A stretch of 64,000 bases of DNA from Rhizobium johnstonii 3841 (GCF_000009265.1 NC_008380.1:4340501-4404500), one strand, 5' to 3'. Numbered from the stretch's first letter, positions 9,695 to 19,562 are shown. Program-made: numbers and translations. The notes: generated by a model not told the origin, from the letters alone.

Positions 9695-10573
9695 ATGCTC
9701 TACGATCTCTCCCTCCACATGGGTTACATTTACGACGTGCCGGCCTCCGGCGCCCGCCACGTCATGCGCCTGATGCCGCTGTCGCTGACCAATCGACAGC
9801 GCCTGGTCGCCGGCTCGATCGCCATTTCGCCGACGCCGGACGAGCAGTCGCATTTCGTCGATTTCTTCCATCATCCCACCACCTCCTTCCTGCTGCGCGC
9901 GCCGCATGAGACGCTCGACATTCGCATGCAGGCCCGCGTGCAGGTGGAAAGCCAGCCGATCGCCGCCGATTTCTCGCCGCTGCTTGCCGACCTGCCGGAG
10001 GAGGTCGCCGGCATCTGGTCGCTGGCCCCGGATTCGCCGCACCATTTCCTTGGTGACAGTCCGCGCCTGACCCAAGCCCGCGACATCGCCGACTATGCGC
10101 GAAACTGCGCCATGCCTGATCTGACGGCGCTGCAGATCGCCCATGCGCTCTGTACCCGCATCAACAAGGATTTCACCTACGACCCCGATGCGACGACGGT
10201 GGACACGACGCCGGTCGAGGCGTTCAGATTGAAGCGCGGCGTCTGCCAGGATTTTACCCACATCATGATCCTGGCGCTTAGAAGCCTCGGCATTCCGGCC
10301 GGCTACGTCTCCGGTTTCCTGCGCACCATCCCGCCGCCCGGCAAGGAACGGTTGGAAGGCGCGGACGCCATGCATGCCTGGGTCAGGATCTGGTGCGGTG
10401 AGACGAACGGCTGGATCGAGCTCGACCCGACCAACGACATCCCCGCCGGCACGGACCACATCGTCGTCGCCTATGGCCGGGACTATTCCGACGTCGTTCC
10501 CGTCATCGGCGTATTGAAAAGCTATGGCGGCCAACGCGCCGTCCAGGCGGTCGACGTGATCCCGCTGAAATAA
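9695..10573 (+). CDS. Transglutaminase family cysteine peptidase-like protein
   Basis: A 292-residue protein with a bacterial transglutaminase N-terminal domain (about 1-85) and a transglutaminase core. The triad is visible as Cys in RGVCQDFTHIM, His in DAMHAWVRIW and Asp in IELDPTND. The ATG at 9695 lies 5 bases after the upstream stop, and a GTG overlapping that stop (GTGA at 9686) is an alternative start. The frame stays open far upstream only because it runs antiparallel to codon bias inside the ATP-grasp gene. In this family neighbours include alpha-E and ATP-grasp proteins, as here. It may process the product made by the upstream ligase. Confidence 0.9.
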   Translation: MLYDLSLHMGYIYDVPASGARHVMRLMPLSLTNRQRLVAGSIAISPTPDEQSHFVDFFHHPTTSFLLRAPHETLDIRMQARVQVESQPIAADFSPLLADLPEEVAGIWSLAPDSPHHFLGDSPRLTQARDIADYARNCAMPDLTALQIAHALCTRINKDFTYDPDATTVDTTPVEAFRLKRGVCQDFTHIMILALRSLGIPAGYVSGFLRTIPPPGKERLEGADAMHAWVRIWCGETNGWIELDPTNDIPAGTDHIVVAYGRDYSDVVPVIGVLKSYGGQRAVQAVDVIPLK

Positions 10574-10685
10574 TCCCAAAACTGGAAAGATCCGACGATT
10601 CGTTAAAATTGTATTGACGCCGTAAGGACGGCGGAAAGGAGAAGCGTGCGTATATCACCTCACAGGGCCTCCTATACGGGTGAAC

Positions 10686-11885
10686 ATGATGAGCACCTCC
10701 TTTTTGCATCCCTGCCTGCGTCGCATGCTTGGCGACCGTGGCGGTAATTTCGGTATAATGACGGCGATCATGATGCCCGTCCTGCTCGGTGCCGCCGGCC
10801 TGGCGATCGACTATTCGAACATGGCTCTGTCGAAGCGCGAGTTGCAGGAAGCCACCGACTCGGCCGCTCTCGCGGCAGCGACCGCACTCGCCAGTGGGGC
10901 AGCTTCGACCACTGCTGACGCCGAGGCCATAGCCAAAGATTTCGTAAGCGGCCAGATGGCCAACTATGTCGACACCGACGCCATAAGCAGCATTAAGGCT
11001 GGAACAAGCGTCGACATCGACGTCAGCGCGACGGCAACAAGCAAGAGCTATAAGGTTACCGTCGCGACCTCTTATGGGATTGCCGCCACGCCATTCATGA
11101 GCGTTCTTGGCTACAAGACGCTGAATATCGGCGCCTCGACTTCGACTTCGAGCGGCACCAGCGATACCAAGACCGCTCTCTCGATGGAACTGGTGCTCGA
11201 CCAATCTGGTTCGATGGGCGAAAAGACGACCACCTGCGCGACTTATAATGGTAAGAATTGCAAAACCTACGTCACGAAGATTGACGCGCTCAAAAAGGCT
11301 GCCGATGCCCTCTTTGATGCATTGGACACCGCCGATCCGGATCACAGCCTCGTACGCACCGGTGCCTATTCCTACAATAATGGTCTCATTTACAATTCGC
11401 AAAAGACCCAGATCAAAAGCATGAGCGGTATGGCCTGGGGTACGGCGACGACTGCAACTTATGTAAGCGGAATTACAGCAAGCGGGGGCACCGACGCCAC
11501 CGAACCGATGAGGCAGGCAACTCTTTCTATTGCCAAAGCCTCGGACGGCTCGGATGTTGAGACTCAAGCGCATGCTGTCAAAGGCAACACAATTGTATCT
11601 CGGTACATCATCCTGATGACCGACGGCGAGATGACCGGCAACACAGGCGTATGGCAAAGTTCGTTCGACCAGAACGTGCGCAACCAGTGCGACGCGACCA
11701 AAACAGCCGGCATCAAGATCTTTACCGTCGCCTTCATGGCACCGGACAAGGGCAAGCAGTTGCTCCAGTACTGCGCTTCGCCGGGCGGAAACTACTATGA
11801 AGCCGAAACGATGGAGAAGCTGGTGGCATCCTTTACCAGCATTGCAAAAGAGGCGACGAAGGCTGTCACACTGCTGACCAATTGA
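10686..11885 (+). CDS. TadE/TadG-family pilus assembly protein with vWA domain
   Basis: About 399 residues. An N-terminal Tad-like segment (RGGNFGIMTAIMMPVLLGAAG) is a single membrane helix, followed by LAIDYSNMALSKRELQEATDSAAL, the hallmark of the TadE/TadG/Flp-associated family. The second half is a von Willebrand A domain whose MIDAS motif begins LVLDQSGSMGEK; a later MTDGEMTGN matches the MIDAS Asp loop. No other tad/cpa pilus genes are in the window, so it is an orphan TadG-like protein of the inner membrane with a periplasmic vWA domain. Possible starts are GTG 10680 and ATG 10686 or 10689. Its base composition is somewhat less GC-rich than its neighbours. Confidence 0.85.
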   Translation: MMSTSFLHPCLRRMLGDRGGNFGIMTAIMMPVLLGAAGLAIDYSNMALSKRELQEATDSAALAAATALASGAASTTADAEAIAKDFVSGQMANYVDTDAISSIKAGTSVDIDVSATATSKSYKVTVATSYGIAATPFMSVLGYKTLNIGASTSTSSGTSDTKTALSMELVLDQSGSMGEKTTTCATYNGKNCKTYVTKIDALKKAADALFDALDTADPDHSLVRTGAYSYNNGLIYNSQKTQIKSMSGMAWGTATTATYVSGITASGGTDATEPMRQATLSIAKASDGSDVETQAHAVKGNTIVSRYIILMTDGEMTGNTGVWQSSFDQNVRNQCDATKTAGIKIFTVAFMAPDKGKQLLQYCASPGGNYYEAETMEKLVASFTSIAKEATKAVTLLTN

Positions 11886-11912
11886 TTGCCCAGCCCAAAG
11901 CTCAACGTAGAA

Positions 11913-11946
11913 AAAAGCCGCTCCGGAACAAACCGGAGCGGCTTTT
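11913..11946 (+). terminator. Rho-independent terminator after TadG-like gene
   Basis: A 14-base perfect stem AAAAGCCGCTCCGG (11913-11926) pairs with 11933-11946 across the loop AACAAA, and the second arm ends in TTTT. Because the stem has A-runs on the left and T-runs on the right, it can act in both orientations. It separates the TadG-like gene from the glycogen operon. Confidence 0.85.
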
Positions 11947-12161
11947 CGTTATTGCTATCTCACCCAACAGATCGGGAAAAGCGATTGAAATCAACCTCCT
12001 CGACCCGCGTGAATATGAAGGTTTCGCAAATTTTTTGTTTGTCCAAATCCTTTGTTGCAAGTGCTTAGTAACGATGCATAAACTGTCGGCGGCGCAAGCG
12101 ACAAATTGATTGAATCAGGCATAACATCCTGAAACCAAATTAAAATTGGCGAGACCTGACG

Positions 12162-14624
12162 ATGAACACTGTTTCCAAGCCGATCATCCCCTCCCCCGCC
12201 CCTCGCAGTTCAAGGCCGGAAATTCTCGCTGAAGAAATTATCGAACGTCTGACCTACCGCATCGGCAAGGATGCCAAGGTGGCAAAGCCGCATGACTGGC
12301 TGACCGCGACCATCCTGGTGGTGCGCGACCGCATCATCGACAAGTGGATGGCTTCCACCCGCGAGGTTTATGCGACCGGCGCCAAGCGCGTCTACTATCT
12401 TTCTCTCGAATTCCTGATCGGCCGCCTGATGCGCGACGCCATCTCGAACCTCGGACTGATGGAGGAGGTGCGCGATGCGCTCGCCTCGCTCGGCGTCGAC
12501 GTCAACGTCATTGCCGGCCTGGAGCCGGATGCCGCACTCGGCAACGGCGGCCTCGGCCGACTGGCTGCCTGTTTCATGGAGAGCATGGCGACGGTCGAGG
12601 TTCCGGCCTATGGCTACGGCATCCGCTATGTCCACGGCCTTTTCCGCCAGCAACTGGCCGACGGCTGGCAGGTGGAACTGCCGGAAAACTGGCTCGCCCA
12701 CGGCAATCCCTGGGAATTCGAGCGCCGCGAAAGCGCCTATGAAATCGGCTTCGGCGGCGCCGTCGAATTCATTACCACCCATGACGACCAGCCGCGCTAC
12801 GTCTGGAAACCGGCCGAGCGCGTCATCGCCGCCGCCTTCGACACGCCGGCCGTCGGCTGGCGCGGCAAGCGCGTCAACACGTTGCGCCTCTGGTCGGCTC
12901 AGCCGATCGATCCGATCCTGCTCGATGCCTTCAACGCCGGCGACCACATCGGGGCGCTGCGCGAAAGCAACAAGGCCGAAAGCCTGACCCGGGTTCTCTA
13001 TCCTGCCGACGCCACCCCGGCCGGCCAGGAACTGCGCCTGCGCCAGGAATTCTTCTTCTCGTCGGCCTCGCTACAGGACATCCTGCGCCGCCATCTGCAG
13101 CAATATGACGATTTCACCTCGCTGCCGGACAAGGTGGCGATCCAGCTGAACGACACTCACCCCGCCGTATCGGTCGCCGAACTCGTGCGTCTGCTCTGTG
13201 ACGTGCACGGGATGGATTTCGACCAGGCCTGGGACATCACCCGCCGCACCTTCTCCTACACCAACCACACGCTTCTGCCCGAAGCGCTGGAAAGCTGGGC
13301 GGTGCCGCTGTTCGAGCGTCTGCTGCCCCGCCACATGCAGATCATCTATGCGATCAATGCCAAGATCCTGATCGACGCTCGCAAAGGCAAGAACTTCTCC
13401 GATGGGGAAATCCGCTCGATCTCGCTGATCGATGAAAGCGGCGACCGCCGCGTGCGCATGGGCAACCTCGCTTTCGTCGGCTCGCATTCGATCAACGGCG
13501 TCTCGGCTCTGCACACCGACCTGATGAAGGTCACGGTCTTCGCCGACCTGCACAAGCTCTATCCCGACCGCATCAACAACAAGACCAACGGCATCACGCC
13601 GCGCCGCTGGCTGCAGCAGTGCAATCCCGGTCTCACCGGCCTGATCCGCGAAGCGATCGGCGACGAATTCCTCGATGATGCCGAGAAGCTGCGTGCGCTC
13701 GACGTGCATTCCTCCGATCCGGCTTTCCAGCAGAAATTCGCAGCGATAAAGCGCGCCAACAAGGTGGCACTCTCCAACCTCGTCGCCAGCCGCATGGGCG
13801 TGAAGCTCGATCCGTCGGCGATGTTCGACATCCAGATCAAGCGCATCCACGAATACAAGCGCCAGCTGCTGAATATCATCGAAGCCGTCGCGCTCTACGA
13901 CCAGATCCGCTCGCATCCCGAGCTCGACTGGGTGCCGCGCGTGAAACTCTTCGCCGGCAAGGCGGCGCCGAGTTACTATAATGCCAAGCTCATCATCAAG
14001 CTGATCAACGACGTCTCCCGCACGATCAACAACGACCCGTCGGTACGCGGCCTGCTGAAGATCGTCTTCGTCCCGAACTACAATGTCTCGCTCGCCGAAG
14101 TCATGGTTCCGGCCGCCGACCTCTCGGAGCAGATCTCGACCGCCGGCATGGAAGCATCCGGCACCGGCAACATGAAGTTCGGCCTCAATGGCGCGCTGAC
14201 GATCGGCACGCTCGATGGCGCCAATGTCGAGATGCGCGACAATGTCGGCGAGGACAACATCGTCATCTTCGGCCTCAAGGCCGACGAGGTGTCGAAAGTC
14301 CGCAGTGATGGCCACAATCCACGCGCCATCATCGAGGGATCGCGCGAACTCGCCCAGGCGCTTGCCGCTATCGGCTCCGGCGTCTTCTCGCCCGATGACC
14401 GCAACCGCTATACGTCGCTGATCGACGGCATCTATTCGCACGACTGGTTCATGGTCGCAGCCGATTTTGACGCCTATGCCCAAGCCCAGCGCGAGGTCGA
14501 CCAGATCTGGACCAACCAGTCCGCCTGGTACACCAAGACGATCAACAATACGGCGCGGATGGGCTGGTTCTCTTCCGACCGTACGATCAGGCAATATGCA
14601 GACGAAATCTGGAGAGCCGGATGA
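12162..14624 (+). CDS. glgP: Glycogen (alpha-glucan) phosphorylase
   Basis: An 820-residue glycosyltransferase family 35 enzyme that phosphorolyses alpha-1,4-glucan ends to glucose 1-phosphate with a pyridoxal phosphate cofactor. It shows KRVYYLSLEFLIGR, ALGNGGLGRLAACFMES, QLNDTHPAVSVAEL and NKTNGITPRRWL. The PLP-site block reads SGTGNMKFGLNGALTIGTLD with the cofactor Lys. Length is normal for bacterial GlgP. It is the first gene of the operon, starting ATG at 12162 about 215 bases after the upstream terminator, so the operon promoter should lie in 11947-12161. The gene overlaps glgB by ATGA. Confidence 0.97.
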   Translation: MNTVSKPIIPSPAPRSSRPEILAEEIIERLTYRIGKDAKVAKPHDWLTATILVVRDRIIDKWMASTREVYATGAKRVYYLSLEFLIGRLMRDAISNLGLMEEVRDALASLGVDVNVIAGLEPDAALGNGGLGRLAACFMESMATVEVPAYGYGIRYVHGLFRQQLADGWQVELPENWLAHGNPWEFERRESAYEIGFGGAVEFITTHDDQPRYVWKPAERVIAAAFDTPAVGWRGKRVNTLRLWSAQPIDPILLDAFNAGDHIGALRESNKAESLTRVLYPADATPAGQELRLRQEFFFSSASLQDILRRHLQQYDDFTSLPDKVAIQLNDTHPAVSVAELVRLLCDVHGMDFDQAWDITRRTFSYTNHTLLPEALESWAVPLFERLLPRHMQIIYAINAKILIDARKGKNFSDGEIRSISLIDESGDRRVRMGNLAFVGSHSINGVSALHTDLMKVTVFADLHKLYPDRINNKTNGITPRRWLQQCNPGLTGLIREAIGDEFLDDAEKLRALDVHSSDPAFQQKFAAIKRANKVALSNLVASRMGVKLDPSAMFDIQIKRIHEYKRQLLNIIEAVALYDQIRSHPELDWVPRVKLFAGKAAPSYYNAKLIIKLINDVSRTINNDPSVRGLLKIVFVPNYNVSLAEVMVPAADLSEQISTAGMEASGTGNMKFGLNGALTIGTLDGANVEMRDNVGEDNIVIFGLKADEVSKVRSDGHNPRAIIEGSRELAQALAAIGSGVFSPDDRNRYTSLIDGIYSHDWFMVAADFDAYAQAQREVDQIWTNQSAWYTKTINNTARMGWFSSDRTIRQYADEIWRAG

Positions 14625-16828
14625 AAACGCCGAAAACCGTCCCTGAAGTAAAGCTTTCCTGGGAAATTTCGGCAGATGAAATCACGGCAATCCTTGCCGG
14701 TTCGCATTCCAATCCCTTTGCCGTCCTAGGTGTGCACCAGGCCGGCGACGCTTTCGTCGCCAGATGCTTCATCCCGGGCGCCGAGGAGGTGACCGCCATG
14801 ACGCTCGACGGCGGCGTCATCGGCGAACTGAAGCAGCTCCATGCCGACGGCGTCTTTGCCGGCCCGGTTTCCCTCACAAAGCTCCAGCCGGTGCGTTACC
14901 GCGCCCGGCGCGGCGATGCCGAATGGGCTGTCACCGATCCCTATAGCTTCGGTCCGGTGCTCGGACCGATGGACGATTATTTCGCCCGCGAGGGCTCGCA
15001 CCTGCGCCTGTTCGACAAGATGGGCGCCCACCTCATCAAGCATGACGGCGCGCAGGGCATCCATTTCGCCGTCTGGGCGCCGAACGCGCAGCGCGTCTCG
15101 GTCGTCGGTGATTTCAACAATTGGGACGGCCGCCGCCACGTCATGCGCTTCCGCTCGGATAGCGGCATCTGGGAAATCTTTGCCCCTGACGTACCGATCG
15201 GCGTTGCCTACAAGTTCGAGATCCGCGGCCAGGACGGCGTATTGCTGCCGCTGAAGGCCGATCCCTTCGCGCGCCGCAGCGAGCTGCGGCCGAAGACCGC
15301 CTCGGTCACCGCCGCCGAGCTGGAGCAGGAGTGGGAAGACGAGGCCCATCTGAAGCACTGGCGCGAGACCGACAAGCGCCGCCAGCCGATCTCGATCTAC
15401 GAGGTGCATGCCGCCTCCTGGCAACGCCGGCAGGACGGCACGATGCTGTCCTGGGACGAGCTCGCCTCCAGCCTCATCCCCTATTGCGCAGACATGGGCT
15501 TCACCCATATCGAATTCCTGCCGATCACCGAGTACCCCTACGACCCCTCCTGGGGTTACCAGACGACCGGCCTCTATGCGCCGACCGCTCGTTTCGGCGA
15601 GCCGGAGGGTTTTGCCCGTTTCGTCAACGGCTGCCACAAGGTCGGCATCGGCGTCATCCTCGACTGGGTGCCGGCGCATTTTCCGACCGACGAACACGGT
15701 CTCGGCTGGTTCGACGGCACGGCACTCTACGAGCACGAAGATCCGCGCAAGGGCTTCCACCCGGACTGGAGCACGGCGATCTACAATTTCGGCCGCACCG
15801 AGGTCGTTTCCTATCTTGTCAACAACGCGCTCTACTGGGCCGAAAAATTCCACCTCGACGGTCTGCGTGTCGATGCCGTCGCTTCGATGCTCTACCTCGA
15901 TTATTCGCGCAAGCACGGCGAGTGGATCCCGAACGAATATGGCGGCAACGAGAACCTCGAAGCGGTCCGTTTTCTGCAGGATCTCAACATCCGCATCTAT
16001 GGCAAAAATTCCAACGTCATGACCATCGCCGAGGAATCGACCTCCTGGCCGAAGGTCTCGCAGCCCGTTCATGAAGGCGGCCTCGGCTTCGGCTTCAAGT
16101 GGAACATGGGCTTCATGCACGACACGCTGAGCTACATGAGCCGTGATCCCATCTATCGCGGGCACCATCACAACGAACTCACCTTCGGCCTGCTCTACGC
16201 CTATTCGGAAAATTTCGTCCTGCCGCTCTCGCATGACGAGGTTGTGCACGGAAAAGGCTCGCTGATCGCCAAGATGCCGGGCGACGACTGGCAGAAGTTC
16301 GCCAATCTGCGTGCCTACTACGCCTATATGTGGGGCTATCCCGGCAAGAAGCTGCTGTTCATGGGCCAGGAATTCGCCCAGTGGAGCGAGTGGAGCGAAG
16401 AGAAGGCACTCGACTGGAACCTGCTTCAGTATCGCATGCACGAGGGCATGCGGCGCCTGGTCCGCGATCTCAATTTCACCTATCGCAGCAAGCCGGCGCT
16501 GCATGCGCGTGACTGCGAGGGCGAAGGTTTCGAATGGCTGGTCGCCGACGACCACCAGAATTCCGTCTTTGCCTGGCTACGCAAGGCGCCGGGCCAGAAG
16601 CCGGTCGCCGTCATCACCAATTTCACCCCTATCTATCGCGAGAATTACTCGATCCGCCTGCCGTCCGCAGGGCGCTGGCGGGAAATCCTGAACACCGATG
16701 CCGACATCTACGGCGGCAGCGGCAAGGGCAATGGCGGGCGCGTGCAGGCCGTCGATGCCGGCGGCAACATCACCTGCTCGATTACCTTGCCGCCCTTGGC
16801 GACAATCATGCTTGAACCTGAAAATTAG
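14621..16828 (+). CDS. glgB: 1,4-alpha-glucan branching enzyme
   Basis: A 735-residue GH13 branching enzyme. The N-terminal CBM48-type domains include HFAVWAPNAQRVSVVGDFNNW. The catalytic barrel has the GH13 regions DWVPAHFPTDEHGL, the nucleophile Asp in DGLRVDAVASML, the acid Glu in TIAEESTSWP and the stabilising Asp in LSHDEVVHGKGS. It transfers alpha-1,4 segments to alpha-1,6 positions on growing glycogen. The start ATG at 14621 overlaps the glgP stop. Length and region order are ordinary. Confidence 0.97.
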   Translation: MKTPKTVPEVKLSWEISADEITAILAGSHSNPFAVLGVHQAGDAFVARCFIPGAEEVTAMTLDGGVIGELKQLHADGVFAGPVSLTKLQPVRYRARRGDAEWAVTDPYSFGPVLGPMDDYFAREGSHLRLFDKMGAHLIKHDGAQGIHFAVWAPNAQRVSVVGDFNNWDGRRHVMRFRSDSGIWEIFAPDVPIGVAYKFEIRGQDGVLLPLKADPFARRSELRPKTASVTAAELEQEWEDEAHLKHWRETDKRRQPISIYEVHAASWQRRQDGTMLSWDELASSLIPYCADMGFTHIEFLPITEYPYDPSWGYQTTGLYAPTARFGEPEGFARFVNGCHKVGIGVILDWVPAHFPTDEHGLGWFDGTALYEHEDPRKGFHPDWSTAIYNFGRTEVVSYLVNNALYWAEKFHLDGLRVDAVASMLYLDYSRKHGEWIPNEYGGNENLEAVRFLQDLNIRIYGKNSNVMTIAEESTSWPKVSQPVHEGGLGFGFKWNMGFMHDTLSYMSRDPIYRGHHHNELTFGLLYAYSENFVLPLSHDEVVHGKGSLIAKMPGDDWQKFANLRAYYAYMWGYPGKKLLFMGQEFAQWSEWSEEKALDWNLLQYRMHEGMRRLVRDLNFTYRSKPALHARDCEGEGFEWLVADDHQNSVFAWLRKAPGQKPVAVITNFTPIYRENYSIRLPSAGRWREILNTDADIYGGSGKGNGGRVQAVDAGGNITCSITLPPLATIMLEPEN

Positions 16829-16847
16829 TGACTGGTGGGAGGAGAAA

Positions 16848-18110
16848 ATGGTAGAAAAGCGCGTTCAGCCACTTGCCCGCGATGCAATGGCTTATGTTCT
16901 GGCGGGCGGCAGGGGAAGCCGTCTCAAGGAACTCACCGACCGGCGTGCCAAGCCGGCCGTCTATTTCGGCGGCAAGGCCCGCATCATCGATTTCGCCCTG
17001 TCGAACGCCCTGAATTCCGGCATCCGCCGCATCGGCGTCGCCACGCAATACAAGGCGCATTCGCTGATCCGCCACATGCAGCGCGGCTGGAACTTCTTCC
17101 GCCCCGAGCGCAACGAGAGCTTCGATATTCTGCCGGCCAGCCAGCGCGTCTCCGAGACGCAATGGTATGAAGGCACGGCCGACGCCGTCTATCAGAACAT
17201 CGACATCATCCAGGACTACGGCGTCGAATACATGGTCATTCTTGCCGGCGACCACGTCTATAAGATGGACTATGAATGGATGCTGCAGCAGCACGTCGAT
17301 TCCGGCGCCGACGTCACCATCGGCTGCCTGGAAGTACCGCGTATGGAAGCGGTCGGCTTCGGCGTCATGCATGTCAACGACAAGGACGAGATCATCGCCT
17401 TCGTCGAGAAGCCGGCCGATCCGCCGCCCATTCCCGACAAGCCGGATTTCGCCCTCGCCTCGATGGGCATCTACGTCTTCCACACCAAGTTCCTGCTCGA
17501 TGCGCTGCGCCGCGACGCCGCCGACCCGAACTCGAGCCGCGACTTCGGCAAGGACATCATCCCCTATATCGTCAAGAACGGTAAGGCGGTCGCCCACCGC
17601 TTCGCCAAGTCCTGCGTCCGTTCGGATTTCGAGCACGAGCCCTACTGGCGCGACGTCGGCACGATCGACGCCTATTGGCAGGCCAATATCGACCTGACCG
17701 CAATCGTTCCGGAGCTCGATATCTACGACAAGTCCTGGCCGATCTGGACCTATGCCGAGATCACCCCGCCGGCGAAATTCGTCCATGACGACGAGGATCG
17801 CCGCGGCTCGGCCACCTCCTCCGTTGTGTCAGGCGACTGCATCATCTCGGGCGCCATGCTGAACAACAGCCTGCTCTTCACCGGTGTCAGGGCGAACTCC
17901 TTCTCCAAGATGGAAGGAGCGGTCATTCTGCCGAACGTGAAGATCGGACGGCGCGCGCAGCTCAAGAATGTGGTGATCGACCATGGTGTCGTCATTCCGG
18001 AAGGCCTGGTCGTCGGCGAGGATGCCGAGCTCGATGCCAAGCGCTTCCGGCGGACGGAAAGCGGCATCTGCCTGATCACGCAACCGATGATCGACAAGCT
18101 GGATATCTGA
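16848..18110 (+). CDS. glgC: Glucose-1-phosphate adenylyltransferase
   Basis: A 420-residue enzyme making ADP-glucose from ATP and glucose 1-phosphate, the committed step of glycogen synthesis. The nucleotidyltransferase domain begins AYVLAGGRGSRLKELTDRRA and contains YEGTADAVYQNIDII and ILAGDHVYKMDY. The C-terminal part is a left-handed beta helix. Although the frame opens at 16698, the start is ATG at 16848, preceded by the strong site GGGAGGAGA, giving the usual GlgC length. It lies 19 bases after glgB and 3 bases before glgA. Allosteric control by sugar phosphates is known for the Agrobacterium homologue; it is not visible here. Confidence 0.97.
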   Translation: MVEKRVQPLARDAMAYVLAGGRGSRLKELTDRRAKPAVYFGGKARIIDFALSNALNSGIRRIGVATQYKAHSLIRHMQRGWNFFRPERNESFDILPASQRVSETQWYEGTADAVYQNIDIIQDYGVEYMVILAGDHVYKMDYEWMLQQHVDSGADVTIGCLEVPRMEAVGFGVMHVNDKDEIIAFVEKPADPPPIPDKPDFALASMGIYVFHTKFLLDALRRDAADPNSSRDFGKDIIPYIVKNGKAVAHRFAKSCVRSDFEHEPYWRDVGTIDAYWQANIDLTAIVPELDIYDKSWPIWTYAEITPPAKFVHDDEDRRGSATSSVVSGDCIISGAMLNNSLLFTGVRANSFSKMEGAVILPNVKIGRRAQLKNVVIDHGVVIPEGLVVGEDAELDAKRFRRTESGICLITQPMIDKLDI

Positions 18111-18113
18111 CTT

Positions 18114-19556
18114 ATGAAAGTTCTTTCGGTTTCGTCCGAAGTCTTCCCCTTGATCAAGACAGGGGGTCTGGCCGATGTGTCCGGCGCCCTGCCGATTGCT
18201 CTGAAAGCCTTCGGGGTCGAGACCAAGACCCTTCTACCCGGCTATCCCGCCGTCATGAAGGTCATTCGCGACGCCGTCATCAGGCTCGAATTCCCCGACC
18301 TGCTTGGTGAGCGGGCGACCGTGCTCGAGGTCCAGCATGAGGGCCTCGATCTGCTCATCCTCGATGCGCCGGCCTATTACGACAGGCCGGGCGGGCCTTA
18401 TCTCGATCCGCTCGGCAAGGACTATCCGGACAACTGGCGTCGTTTCGCCGCCCTGTCGCTCGCTGCTTCCGAGATCGCCGCCGGCCTGATGCCCGGCTGG
18501 CGGCCGGATCTCGTCCATACCCACGACTGGCAGGCGGCGCTGACGTCAGTCTATATGCGTTATTATCCGACGCCGGAACTGCCGAGCGTGCTGACCATTC
18601 ACAACATCGCCTTCCAGGGCCAGTTCGGTTCCGAAATCTTTGCCGGCCTGCGCCTGCCTGCCCACGCCTTCACCACCGAAAGCATCGAATATTACGGCAC
18701 TGTCGGCTTCCTTAAGGGCGGCCTGAAGACTGCCCATGCGATCACCACGGTCAGCCCGACCTATGCCGATGAGATCCTGACGTCGGAATTCGGCATGGGA
18801 CTGGAGGGTGTCATCGCGAGCCGCGTCGACGATCTGCACGGCATCGTCAACGGCATCGACACCGATATCTGGAACCCGGCGACCGATCCTGTCGTCCACA
18901 CCCATTATGGCCAGACGACGCTGAAGAACCGCGAGGAGAACCGGCGCTCGATCGCCGAATTCTTCGGTCTCGACAATGACGACGCCCCGATCTTCTGCGT
19001 CATCAGCCGTCTGACCTGGCAGAAGGGCATGGATATCGTCGCAAATGTCGCCGATGAGATCGTCGCCATGGGCGGTAAGCTCGTCGTGCTCGGCTCCGGC
19101 GAAGCCGCCCTTGAAGGCGCGCTGCTCGCCTCCGCCAGCCGCCATCCCGGCCGCGTCGGCGTCTCGATCGGCTATAACGAGCCGATGTCGCACCTGATGC
19201 AGGCCGGTTGCGATGCGATCATCATCCCCTCGCGCTTCGAACCCTGCGGCCTGACCCAGCTTTATGGCCTGCGTTACGGCTGCGTGCCGATCGTCGCCCG
19301 CACCGGCGGGTTGAACGACACGGTGATCGACGCCAATCATGCCGCACTTGCAGCGAAAGTCGCAACCGGCATACAATTTGCCCCCGTGACCGAAACAGGC
19401 ATGCTACAGGCAATCCGCCGTGCGATGCATTTTTATCAGGACCGAAAACTCTGGACCCAATTGCAAAAGCAGGGCATGAAATCGGATGTCTCCTGGGAGA
19501 AGAGCGCCGAACGCTACGCTGCCCTCTATTCAAGCCTCGTCTCGAAAGGCATGTGA
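18114..19556 (+). CDS. glgA: Glycogen synthase (ADP-glucose)
   Basis: A 480-residue GT5 glycosyltransferase that extends alpha-1,4-glucan from ADP-glucose. The N terminus KVLSVSSEVFPLIKTGGLAD has the KTGGL nucleotide-sugar motif. Further conserved blocks are HTHDWQAALTSVYMR, LHGIVNGIDTDIWNP, VISRLTWQKGMDIV and IIIPSRFEPCGLTQLYGLRY with the catalytic Glu. It starts at ATG 18114, 3 bases after glgC, and ends 6 bases before pgm, so it is part of one transcript. Confidence 0.97.
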   Translation: MKVLSVSSEVFPLIKTGGLADVSGALPIALKAFGVETKTLLPGYPAVMKVIRDAVIRLEFPDLLGERATVLEVQHEGLDLLILDAPAYYDRPGGPYLDPLGKDYPDNWRRFAALSLAASEIAAGLMPGWRPDLVHTHDWQAALTSVYMRYYPTPELPSVLTIHNIAFQGQFGSEIFAGLRLPAHAFTTESIEYYGTVGFLKGGLKTAHAITTVSPTYADEILTSEFGMGLEGVIASRVDDLHGIVNGIDTDIWNPATDPVVHTHYGQTTLKNREENRRSIAEFFGLDNDDAPIFCVISRLTWQKGMDIVANVADEIVAMGGKLVVLGSGEAALEGALLASASRHPGRVGVSIGYNEPMSHLMQAGCDAIIIPSRFEPCGLTQLYGLRYGCVPIVARTGGLNDTVIDANHAALAAKVATGIQFAPVTETGMLQAIRRAMHFYQDRKLWTQLQKQGMKSDVSWEKSAERYAALYSSLVSKGM

Positions 19557-19562
19557 CCTAAA

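Noticed and set aside
11882..12109. 75-residue frame after the TadG-like gene
   Set aside because: It reads through the strong terminator hairpin at 11913-11946 and has no ribosome site or homology.
14726..16555. 609-residue minus-strand frame opposite glgB, and similar long frames opposite glgP, soxA, glgX and the CHASE2 cyclase
   Set aside because: All have the same low-complexity antisense composition and sit opposite well-supported genes.
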